Shown piece by piece: positions 25,101 to 34,466 of a stretch of DNA of 64,000 nt. The position numbers were made by a program, and so were the translations under genes. A model generated the notes under the pieces. The model did no database searches. It was given only the letters and a program-made list of their open reading frames with translations, and was not told the origin of the DNA. The DNA is from Edolisoma coerulescens (taxonomy: Eukaryota > Chordata > Aves > Passeriformes > Campephagidae): positions 1,166,358 through 1,230,357 of the forward strand of contig VWZW01000509.1 of the NCBI GenBank assembly GCA_013397115.1, written 5' to 3'. The first letter of the stretch is position 1, and every line of letters starts with the position of its first letter.

Positions 25101-26158
25101 ACACTTATTTGTATCAACTACAATGTCATCAGCTGGGCCTGTATTATTTTTTCCCCAGCAATCACACTGCTTATTTAGCAGAGGGAGCCCAACCCACAGC
25201 CCTGGTGGACATTTATTTCTCCCTTGAAATGTTTAAGCAGCAATTGTTTTGGTGAAGACAGGATGGCAAAGAACAAACTGGGAATTCATCTGGTAGGGAA
25301 GGGCTTTCATTCACAAACCACCTCGCTCTTATTTGGAAAGTCAACAGCAATAATTAAACAACAAAGTTTAAAGAATATGAAACAAAGAAACTTTATTACC
25401 AGGCATTTCTATCAACCTGTTAGGACAACAGGATGGTGCAACTTTCTTGACCCAAAACATGCATATGTGAGTTGTCAAATTTCTCCAAATGCTTTGGCTA
25501 AAATCATTCTGGTTTTTTTTTTATTTTCATAGGAAATGTTGAAATACTTGTTTAATATTGATCCAGCATGTTGCAATGACATTTTATTTTGAAATTTACC
25601 CTCAAATAAAACTCAAAAGGGTGAAAAAATGTAGGGCAAGGAAACAAAAGACATTTTTCTGATTCAAAAGCAAGCATCTCGTTGGACTTGGAATAAAATA
25701 AACATTTCTTTTGCTGAAGCACAAAAACTGTGGAAAAATTAGAACTCTACTTCCTTCCCCAGTTCAGTTCATGAAAAGTCAATTATTTTTACATATTTAC
25801 GTATGACATAATATATTATCAGGCCTCAAAAGCTCAATTGACCTATTTGTTCCATGATTTCTACACTGTAGAAACCTGCTTGCACTAATTTTGATGAGTG
25901 AATGATGCAGTTCTGTAGGAATGTAGCTGGAATTCTGTTGCCCACATGTTGTGAATAAAGGCTTAATCCTCTCGTATTACTTCTCTATGCAAACTGGCTG
26001 GGAAGGAGTAAAAAATTGCCTCTGTATCTATCAGATGAGCTGAAAAAACCACTACTGCCGTGCTTGCAACATTATTTTACCTTTAATTTGTTTCTTCTGG
26101 CACCAAACAGGAGGGGTGAATACAAGTGATTTGAAGAGGTATAAAACATGATAAAGAG
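19174..26158. other. Unique noncoding sequence, 7 kb
   Basis: No gene was recognised. Contents noted: an (ATT)n palindrome at 21526-21590, a doubtful CR1 tail scrap near 23833, and an AT-rich stretch at about 24640-24780 with several TAATTA cores that could be a conserved noncoding element. The longest frames are about 106 codons and mutually overlapping. Confidence 0.5.
21526..21590. repeat. (ATT)n / (AAT)n repeat with perfect palindrome
   Basis: ATT repeats switch to AAT repeats at 21551/21552, giving a 24-base perfect palindrome at 21540-21563. Such a sequence can extrude as an AT hairpin or cruciform. Imperfect AAT-like repeats continue to about 21590. Confidence 0.85.
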
Positions 26159-26323
26159 CATCCCTGAAGTGTTCAAGGCCAGGCTGGGTGGGGCTCTGAG
26201 CAACCCGGTCTAGTGGGAGATGTCCCTGCCCATGGCAGGGGGATGGAACAAGATGATCTTTAAGGTCTCCTCCTGTGGATGCTGAAACCTGGGTAGCAGA
26301 AAGATTTTCAAGCTTTCTGCCTC

Positions 26324-26357
26324 TGTCTGTGAGAAAGTCTTTGCTTTCTCACAGACA
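26324..26357. repeat. Perfect 14-bp inverted repeat inside the solo LTR
   Basis: TGTCTGTGAGAAAG (26324-26337) and its exact reverse complement CTTTCTCACAGACA (26344-26357) flank a 6-base loop TCTTTG. It lies near the 5' end of the LTR, in the presumed U3. Confidence 0.9.
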
Positions 26358-26548
26358 CTGGCTCAAAACAGTTAGAAGTTTCTGTAAACTAATCCCTTTA
26401 TATTATAAGTTGTTTTGCAGTATTGTTATGGTTCTAACTAGAAAATATTTAGAAATGAGTGTCTTAGAATTTGGCCAATCCCTTCAAGGGGTGGATGGCC
26501 AAAGGACCAATTACCTTATGCCATTTAACACACTTTTGCAAACTAACA

Positions 26549-26576
26549 TATAAAAGCCTTTGGAAAAATTATTAAA
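26549..26576 (+). promoter_or_regulatory. TATA box and ATTAAA signal of the solo LTR
   Basis: TATAAAA (26549-26555) is followed 15 bases later by ATTAAA (26571-26576). The poly-A hexamer so close to the TATA box means it may lie upstream of, or right at, the transcription start. Roles are inferred from their position in the LTR. Confidence 0.45.
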
Positions 26577-26680
26577 GTGCTTCCTTTTATCCCTGAGCCT
26601 TGGACTCTGTGTGGTTTTCTCTATCTGTTTCTCAGTGCGACAGCGACATCCTCCAACCCAAACCATTCTATGATTGAATG

Positions 26681-28475
26681 AAAATCCTTCCTCATCTAGT
26701 ACCTCAAAGAACTGACTTAGGTTACATTTTTTTTTTTACTTTAATTCTTCTAGGTCAATGCACTTGTTGATTTCTTTATGGTTTTGGCAAGATGCACCCC
26801 AACAGGGTCGGGTTCTCTGCCATGCTGCTCAGGGGAGCAGTAATTTTGGCTAAATATATATCTACATCAGTTTAATTTTGGGGTTTTTGAGTGTGTCTCC
26901 CTTTTCATTCTTCATCCTAGAGACACCTCAAAGGTTTTAGACCCTAAATATGCAGCACATGAAACCCAACTAAAACATGAGTATAGAGTGCAAGAAATAA
27001 CCCTCTGCAGGCCAGGTCAGGTGGGATGGAAAGTGTCTCTTTTAAGCAGACATTTCCAGCTGTTTGCACAGATTTTCAGATTTCCTGATTTTCCGCTATT
27101 ATTTAATATCAGCATCCATTTAATCTTCCCCAAGCTTTTCTTTAAAGGTGCTCTTTTATTCATAACTTAATCCCAGGAACTCCATCCCTAATCATTTGCC
27201 CAAAAACTATGAGATAGTACAGGTACACATATCATTTGAAAAAGTGACAACCAAAGTGATAAAAGGAGATTTAAATTCTTTATCAAATTAACTATTTTGT
27301 GAATAGTAAAAAGCTGTGCACATACCAAACAGCACTAAATGGTGTTTTTAACACAGCAGTAATTGATTTGCTGGGGAAAAGCAGCTGAATCAATAAGTAC
27401 TAAGGTTGCAGACTGGTTTTGCTGATTGATCTCATGATCTCTGGAACTTCTAAGCAGCACAGTTACTACTGCTGGCCTTTAAAAAAGTTACCCTTGTTCT
27501 GAAGAGCTACTAAATAACTGAAACAATGCTGTTATTTTTAAAGGTCTCCTAATTCCGCCATTTCAAATCAATTTTAATCGTTTGAGGTGGTTGCCTTTGT
27601 GAGGAAATGTTCAGGATGTGTTAATGCAGTTCAGCTTGGTGCTCTTCTATCCGGGAAGCCATTTTAGAAGTCACTTGACTCAGACAGACTTTCACACAAG
27701 GTTTTACATATTTAATGCCATGTCTGGTCTCCACCATGACTTAGCGAGGAGTTGCATTTCTAGTTCTCTTCTGTGGGTCTGTGTTTTCATTATGTATGTT
27801 ATAAAGGTGCATAAATTGCCGTGGAAATCTGAAATATTCTCTATTTCAAAGGAGAACTTCATTCATAATGGATAGAGGATATCTTTATGCTACAATCAGG
27901 TATCAGATCTTTCACCAGGTGTTGCTTTCACGTTGGTAAAGCTGACCTTGAACTGTTTGCTGTCTGACCAGGTAGCAACCTGTACCACTATGCCTGAGGG
28001 ATGTGAGTATTTCCAGAGCACCTTTTGAAATCAGTGATCATTTGTGGAAAGTATTAAAACCTGAGATCTTCATTAAGTATCGAGTGTATGAATTGCAATA
28101 AATCCTCAAGGGGGCATTTGAGTCTGGAGGAAGCTGAGGGAGAAAAAGAGTACAGAGAGGCGACTTTCTCCAACTCAGTATCCTTTAGGGAAAAGCCATT
28201 CTTTCGACAGACCCTGTCAGAGAATCAGTTCCCATCTGACAGATGTGGAAAGTGCCAGAGATCTTTTCCCTTGAAGGATATTGATAGAGACTATCTCAAG
28301 CTAGGAAAAAAGTATAGATATATAATAAAAATGGAATTGCCCATTTTACTTTTTCCTCTACAGCAGTCCCTTGTACACGTTGCTTAGTCTCTTAAATTGG
28401 CTTTACTGAATTATTTGCCCTTTACCATAAGGTCTAAGTAGCATCATGGATGACTATGGCATGTCTGGCAAGTCA
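26681..28475. other. Unique noncoding sequence
   Basis: No gene or repeat was recognised. The stretch at about 27340-27440 contains several TAATTGAT, ATCAAT and TGATTGAT words resembling homeodomain/PBX-type sites and may be a conserved element; this is an impression only. Confidence 0.5.
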
Positions 28476-28570
28476 TAGAGAGAAAGAGGAGAGAGAGGAG
28501 AGGAGAGGAGAGGAGAGGAGAGGAGAGGAGAGGAGAGGGAAGAGAGAAGAGAGAGAAGAGAGAAGAGAAG
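28476..28570. repeat. (AGAGG)n pentanucleotide microsatellite
   Basis: Near-perfect AGAGG repeats occupy about 28491-28540, flanked by GA-rich and AGAGAAG-type degenerate repeats. The tract is all-purine on the plus strand, so it can form triplex (H-DNA) structure and is probably length-polymorphic. Confidence 0.95.
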
Positions 28571-30170
28571 CCAACTAAGCAGTTGGTTCCCAAAGCCTCA
28601 ATTCAAAACCGGTGCTCATGCACAGAGAAGCACTGAGCTGAGGCAGCTGGAAGCCTTTATGGGATCTCCCCAAGCCTTTCCTCTCTCTTTTACTTACAGA
28701 TACTGACAATGTGAGCCCCAGTCTGACTGGAGATCACCAAGTCCCCTCATCTGCCTCATTTTGTGAGCTCTCTTGGCTGTTCCAGGTTTCCCTTCAAATG
28801 CCAAACCCAGCACTGGCCAGGTGAGCTGAGCTCTTGTTCCTCTGCACAGCTGGAGATCTGATGAAGAGGCCTGACTGTCTGAGCCCTGAGCATCCTTTAG
28901 ACATTCACACCACCCAGCTCTGGCTGTCACAACAGGGCAGGGGGACAGGAAAGTGAGCAGGCAGGTTTCTGAGCTCACTCTTAGCTTTAGGCAGAGACAC
29001 CTCTGAGCAGGAGAGAGGGAGAGGCAATCCAGTGCATGTATTCAGTTGGCAAACTGAAGAAACACCCACCAGTATTCAATTCTGAATGGATTATCCAGAC
29101 ATTTCCTTGGATAGTAACACAGGTTTGGAAACCAAGCGTAGTTAACCATATGGATTAACAAAAAAAAGAGAGTGCATATTGCACTTTAGATTCTTTCTGT
29201 AAATGCTTTAGCACAGCCTAAATAATCGTTAAGCTACATAATCTCCCTGAAACTTCAGACGAGGTAGGATTAAGTCCTTGCAAGGTGAAGAAGAGAACAG
29301 AAAAATCAGTCCCAGTGTTGCTCACTGATTGTACTTCAGGAAATATTTATCACCATGGTGGTTTTTGGGAGGGTTTTTTGCCATTTGAGGCTCTTGCACA
29401 GAAGTGAAATCTGAGGGATGCTTCAAGAACCATCTTCTGAGAGCAGCTTTTTGTGAGAGGCATGTAGCATTCACAGGCAGATGGGGCTCAGTTAAAAGGC
29501 TTCCAAAGGCTACCAAACCTGCTGGGTTCCTTGAAGCTAAAAGGAGGCATTAGAGAGACACAATGAGGCATTTCCACATTTTCTGTTGTTCTGTTTTATG
29601 ATCTCCACCGTGCCGCCATTTAGACAAGTTCCTTTCTTTAAAGGGTCCTTCCATTCCTTCTGCTGATGCCACATTTAAAGCCATCATCTCTCTGCACCAG
29701 GAAGTGAGGGATAGGAGGGGGTGTGAAAGTAATTAGATCTTCAGAGTTTTCTTTCTAAAGCTGATCAAAATCAGAATATCTTCTTGGTTGTTTTCAGCTA
29801 TTTTTAAATCAACATAGAGCTGACTGAAAACACTTCTGATTAAGAGAAAATAAAAATCTGAGGTATATAAACACTCCAGAAAAAATATTGAGGGTTTTAT
29901 TTTTAAAATGAGGGTGGTGGCATTAATTTTCAAATAACTTACAGAACAACTATGCATTTTATCATATCAGTCTCTAAAGAGAAAACTTACCACATTTTTC
30001 CACAGTGTTGATTAATATTTAGTTCTTTAGAGTGCTCTTAATTCAAGCAACCAACTAAAATGAGTTTTTCTTCTGCCTGGTCATACTTGAATTTAATCTG
30101 GTTTTAGTAGTATTGATAGAAGAAATTTCTGTTGATAATTCCTGATGTTTCAAACATGTTCAACATTACA
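28571..30170. other. Unique noncoding sequence
   Basis: No coding gene or dispersed repeat was recognised. Frames up to 94 codons are present and overlap without any known domain. Confidence 0.5.
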
Positions 30171-30302
30171 GAATCATAGAAGGACTTGCGTTGGAAGGGA
30201 CCTTCAAGATCATGTGGTTCCAACCCCCTGCCATGGGTAGGGACACTAGACCAGGTTGCTCAGAGCCACATCCAATCTGGCCTTGAACATTTCCAGGGAT
30301 GC
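30171..30302 (-). mobile_element. CR1 LINE 3' end
   Basis: Read on the plus strand it begins with the reversed tail GAATCATAGAA, then 'TTGGAAGGGACCTTCAAGAT', 'CCCCCTGCCATGGGTAGGGA', 'CTAGACCAGGTTGCTCAGAG' and 'TCTGGCCTTGAACATTTCCA', the exact antisense order of the avian CR1 3' end. About 130 bases survive; the rest was never copied (5' truncation). It is similar in type to the CR1 that hosts the solo LTR at 26.27 kb. Confidence 0.92.
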
Positions 30303-31849
30303 TCTTTACCAGGAGAGACTCAACAGGAATGACAGTGGTCAGATGCAAACAGATGAGCCAGCATGAAATAGCAATGAAACACTAATAAACAGTGCAGCCC
30401 CAATGTTGTTCTGTCTTACGGGCACCCACCAACAAGGAGAATTTCAACCACTTCTGAAATTTCTGGGAAGTCCTCCCAGGAAAGTGGGCAATACAGAAAC
30501 AAGCTGTCAGGAGGACAACAAAACCTGGCACAGCACTGTGGCTGGCATGTAAACTTGACTTTACAACTCCAAACAAGAGCTGGCTGGTTGGAGGCATGAC
30601 TGCAAAAGTCAGGACAACTGCACTAAGCTTAAGGCAACAACGTGAATCCAGCATGAATTTTACATGGTTAGAGAAAAGGACGAGCTATGGTCATCGTGAT
30701 CAGAAATAGATAGCAGTGGGTGCAGTCCTCTCTTTGCAAAGAGATTTATTCTTTCTTTGAAAAGAGATTCAAACCCCAAGCAGAAGTCAGCTGAGCACAG
30801 GTTAAGGGTCAGAAGGGTGCTCAAGCCCTCCACTGAAGTTATGTAAGGGGAGCATGAAAGAAGATTACAAGGGGAAGGGCCAGAGCCAGGATTTAAATTT
30901 TGGCAATAAGGATAAATTGGAGAAGGTAGATCAAAGGACAGGGATAGGGAGCATCAATATGGCAGGAGAGAAAAGGAGCCACTGCTTTTTAAAAAAAGAA
31001 TGAAGAGGGGAGCATCAGGCCACAACACTTAGCATCAAGGTGGAATAGGAAGAAAGATAAGGACTTCTGAAAACATCGGGCAGAGGGACAGGGTTCTCTA
31101 AGGAAGAAGAGTGAAGCAAATCACTCAGACTCTTAGGCTGGCTCCACTACTCCTTTCAGATGGGACATGGACAGCAAAGGACAGACAAGAAGAAGCAAGG
31201 TGACTTGAGCAGTGTCCGTCGGAGGATGCAGAGACACGCAGTAGAGGAAGAGGAGACTTGCAGAGGATGGGCTGGAAGGAGGCCAAAGGTGGGAGAAATG
31301 GGCAAAATCAGGCACACGAAAAAGGTGTGGATATGAATCGTGGCTTATCTGGCGGGAGAAGGGAAGAGATTGGGAGGTTAAATGAACAGAAAGATCTCAC
31401 GAGAAACATTCCAGGTGTGTGAGTTGTAAGGACATGACGGGGGTGCAAATGGAGGCACTGGAGGGACACAATGGAGAGGAAGAAAGAGGGAGAAGGATTC
31501 CAGGAAACAAAGCAGAGTAGTGAAAGCTGGGGTTAGAAAACATTACAAACACGCAAACCCAAAGATCCCCAATGCCTACAAATGGCATCTTCTCTTTGTT
31601 TCAGGGGAGGTGAAGGGGATAGAACTGTTTTGACTTAGATCTCCGTTGTTTTGCCTGCAGCTGCTGTTTTCCTGCATGCAGCACAGTGCCTATTTCAGTG
31701 AGGAGAAAATACCCTTTAGAATGGAGATGGCCACTGTCTACATTACACAGGCGGTTCTGCTCCTCCACCAGGCAGTTTGTAAACAACAGATTCCTGGCTA
31801 AAATGACTTTTTTTTTTTTTTTCTTGGCAAAAATATTAACACCAAATGC
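30303..31849. other. Noncoding sequence with a purine-rich stretch
   Basis: From about 30840 to 31530 the plus strand is visibly dominated by A and G (repeated AGGA, GGAA and GAGGA words), unlike its flanks, but with no simple tandem unit. A 15-T run follows at 31808-31822. No gene was recognised. Confidence 0.5.
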
Positions 31850-33150
31850 CTTTTCCTATTTTTCATTCAAGGCAATGAGCAAAAGAAAACTTCAGAAGTA
31901 TTCGTATGAATATTTAAAAGTAGGGAAAATAAACAGTCGAGATATGCTGCAATTCCATCCCGTTCCCACTGGCAAAATGATGTCAATACATCTCTCCAAA
32001 GAGCTGTTACACTGGCATTTATTGGTCCTCGTCAGCTGCTGATTGGAGGGGGAAGGAGGTAATGTTCACGAAACCAGCATACTGGAGGGGTCCCATTTCG
32101 TGCTTTGGGATTTGGATTTGCTCACGGCGTTATCCAGCTCCACCAATGCGTTTCTCCTCGCACACGGAGGTTCAGCGCTGAATCAGATTCGTCTGTGCCT
32201 TCCCCTCCCTGTTCTCCCGTTACTGAAGGAGGCGACACGGTGAGAAATGTGAGCCGAGGGTGATTAAAGGGATTCCAATTCCCTGCATCAGCGGTTCCTC
32301 GGGAGGCCCGTGACTTTATTTGCTCTTATCCCTGAGCCATTCACACCACATTTAACCCACTTGCTGACAGAAACAATACCATGCTTAATTCTTACCGCTC
32401 AAGTGGAAGTGTACTCGGGATTGTGAATACTCAGGTTTTAAAAGTATCCATACTATTCCCAGCGTTTTAGTTTGGGCTGAGCGATCGCTGGTTTTTTGTT
32501 GGTTTGGGGTTTTTTTCCCTGGAAGGCCGAAAGTCCCTGCTCAGCCGTTCCCACTGCTATCTTCTTTCTTGTGCCTTCCTGCTCTGGCAGCTGACAAATG
32601 ATGCCTCCTGTGCTGTTTCACTGGAACCCCTCCTATCTCTTACCTGTATCCTGCAGCACATCAGACGGGATAAAGATAAGGAAAGCTTTCCGGTTTTGGT
32701 GCAGGAAAGGAGAGTGGTTGGCCAGGGGCAGCAGAAACAGCTCACAGTCGCCTACATTAACACACAGCAGCCTGAACTCGTGAATTATGTCTAGCTTGTC
32801 CTCTGAGTGGGCAACAAGATCCAGACTCAGGTGTGGAAAGCCTGAAAAGAGCTGGATTCGGGGGAGAGCTGGATTCTCTGGATGCCAGAGAGCTGGAACA
32901 GCCCTGCCCCGAGGCGCTTCTGATGCAAGCCCGGGGAGTACGCGGGGAACTGGGGAAAGCTTTGATGACGGAGTGGAACGCATCCCTTCCGCAAGAAATT
33001 CCTCGGGGAGAGATGGTGATGCAAAACCTGCCCGGCTTCCCGTGAAAAGCCTTCCCCAGGCTGCCATCGGGAATGCCTCTGCACAGCAAGGGCAGAACAA
33101 AACCTGTCCCCACCGCCTTGGCAGTGGGCGTAAAACCAGCCCAGCAATCT
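31850..33150. promoter_or_regulatory. CpG-dense block, candidate regulatory element or promoter
   Basis: CpG dinucleotides are frequent here, about 17 between 32060 and 32300 and about 15 between 32855 and 33145 by hand count, whereas they are rare in most of the window. The first part includes two ATTGG (CCAAT-box) motifs around a CAGCTG E-box at about 32020-32048, and the perfect palindrome AGCGATCGCT at 32480-32489. Frames on both strands stay open because GC-rich DNA has few stops; the longest (193 codons, minus, 32633-33214) shows no known domain. It could be a CpG island promoter of a noncoding RNA or distal gene, or an enhancer. No transcript evidence is visible. Confidence 0.4.
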
Positions 33151-34329
33151 GAAAGAGCAACCTCCTCCCTGAGGTGGCTAAAGAGGGACGAATAACAGAT
33201 AAGGTGCTTTGCAAGTCAAAATAAATTTAACTGGCTTTGGTCGATGTGACGGGAGACTGAAGCAGGGGAATTATGCTTTGCAATATTTAATAGGATGTAG
33301 GCCAGACACGTTTCAAATGGCCACATGAAATGAGAAAATGCAAGAAAATGAAAAGGTTTTAGTGAAATATTTCACTTTGGCCAGAAATCACTCGCCAAGT
33401 TTTGCCATCAATGAATAGCTTTGTATTAACTGAAAGCTGTGGTTTTGTTTGAAGTAAAAGTTGCTGAAGTCCAGCTGTGACGTGCTTTCTGCTACTAAAT
33501 ATTTCTAAATCAGTGGATATAGCAAGTCTCAGCTCATATGTAACCAACAAAAAAACCCTATTTTCTTGGCACTGCTGAAAGGCAGTTATGAAAGAAGTTA
33601 TGGGGAGAAAACCATTATTTCTCCTAACGATAGAAGGTTCTGAATATTCTGTGTCTTGATGTTATCTCTTCTTTAACCTATTCAATATTACCACATAAAT
33701 TCCCTCTCTGATTTCAACAATGCTGTCAGCAAATATTCCAGAGTTAGAAGTAGAAACCCTGAACAATTTATTCATAACCTTAGCCTCCTTTTTTATTTGC
33801 AAAGTACCAGCGAATACATTTAGTATTCACAAATGTGGTTATTGCCAAGAATTTTTCAATTAATCCTTCAGTGTGCATAGCAAGTATTCATAGGATTTAA
33901 ATTCTGAGCTTTTGTTATGTCATTTTTTTCCTTTGGGTAAGTCGCTGTCTGCTGGCTCCTTAACCCATGCAGGCCTTCCCCTTGCACAAGAATTTGTGAT
34001 ATCATGTCTTTGTGTGAACAGATTTGTGAACGAAGATTCACAGATATGTAATTATCAGCCAACAGCTGATCAGCACCAAATTGAGCACTCCTGTAAACAG
34101 CACTTCTGACAGATTTGGCTACAGCAGTTCTTACCAGCTACAGTGAGATTTCTGTGGTACAGGTGATGGTGATCTGGCTCTTTTGTGTAATGTCTTAACC
34201 ATGTTAATAGTACCTTTCTGGGGCCGATTTTTAAAAGGTATTTCAGCATAACTAGTTGCAGGGTTACCTCCAAGTAAGACATGAAAAGACTAAACCGACC
34301 AAGTGTTTAATTTCTTTATCAGGAACTGT
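33151..34329. other. Unique noncoding sequence
   Basis: AT-leaning DNA without any recognised gene or repeat between the CpG-dense block and the CR1 fragment. Confidence 0.5.
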
Positions 34330-34466
34330 AGTGACAGGACAAGGAATAATGGGTTCAAACTGAAAGAGGGGAAATTTAGAGGTTTTTTAGGAAATTTTTT
34401 ACTGTAAGGGAGGGGAGGCACTGGCACAGGCTGCCCAGAGAAGTTGGTTTTTTTCCATCCCTGGAA
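34330..34466 (+). mobile_element. CR1 LINE internal 3'-region fragment
   Basis: 'GTGACAGGACAAGGAATAAT', 'TTCAAACTGAAAGAGGG', 'TTTTTTACTGTAAGGGAGGG', 'AGGCACTGGCACAGGCTGCC' and 'CAGAGAAGTTGG' follow the CR1 consensus. It ends at 'CCATCCCTGG' in an A-run, losing the terminal 150 bases or so that a normal CR1 has, so this copy is truncated at both ends. Small internal deletions are present. Confidence 0.85.

Larger units (their letters stand above)
26274..26648 (+). mobile_element. Solo LTR (375 bp) with 6-bp target-site duplication
   Basis: The element starts TGTGGATGCTGAAACC and ends GTGCGACAGCGACA, so it has TG...CA ends, and is flanked on both sides by TCCTCC (26268-26273 and 26649-26654). 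A TATA box (TATAAAA, 26549-26555) and an ATTAAA poly-A hexamer (26571-26576) sit in the 3' third, fixing the plus orientation. A 6-bp duplication is typical of ERVK/class II retroviruses, although the size alone does not prove class. No internal viral sequence is present, so it arose by LTR-LTR recombination. The insertion post-dates the host CR1 copy. Confidence 0.88.
26159..26680 (+). mobile_element. CR1 LINE 3' end, interrupted by a solo LTR
   Basis: The left part (26159-26273) carries the diagnostic CR1 3' end: 'TTCAAGGCCAGGCTGGGTGG', 'CTCTGAGCAACCCGGTCTAG' and 'CCCATGGCAGGGGGATGGAA', up to the 'TTTAAGGTC' block. The right part (26649-26680) resumes with 'CCAACCCAAACCATTCTATG' and a degraded ATTCTATG tail. 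Removing the LTR and one copy of the 6-bp duplication rejoins a normal CR1 3' end, so the CR1 inserted first. It is 5'-truncated, as most CR1 copies are. Confidence 0.9.

Noticed and set aside
32633..33214. The longest reading frame (193 codons, minus strand) as a gene
   Set aside because: It lies in the GC-rich block where stops are rare. Other long frames overlap it in several frames and on the other strand, no domain or homologue is recognisable, and a single-exon gene of this kind lacks any visible promoter context. It could change if a transcript were found.
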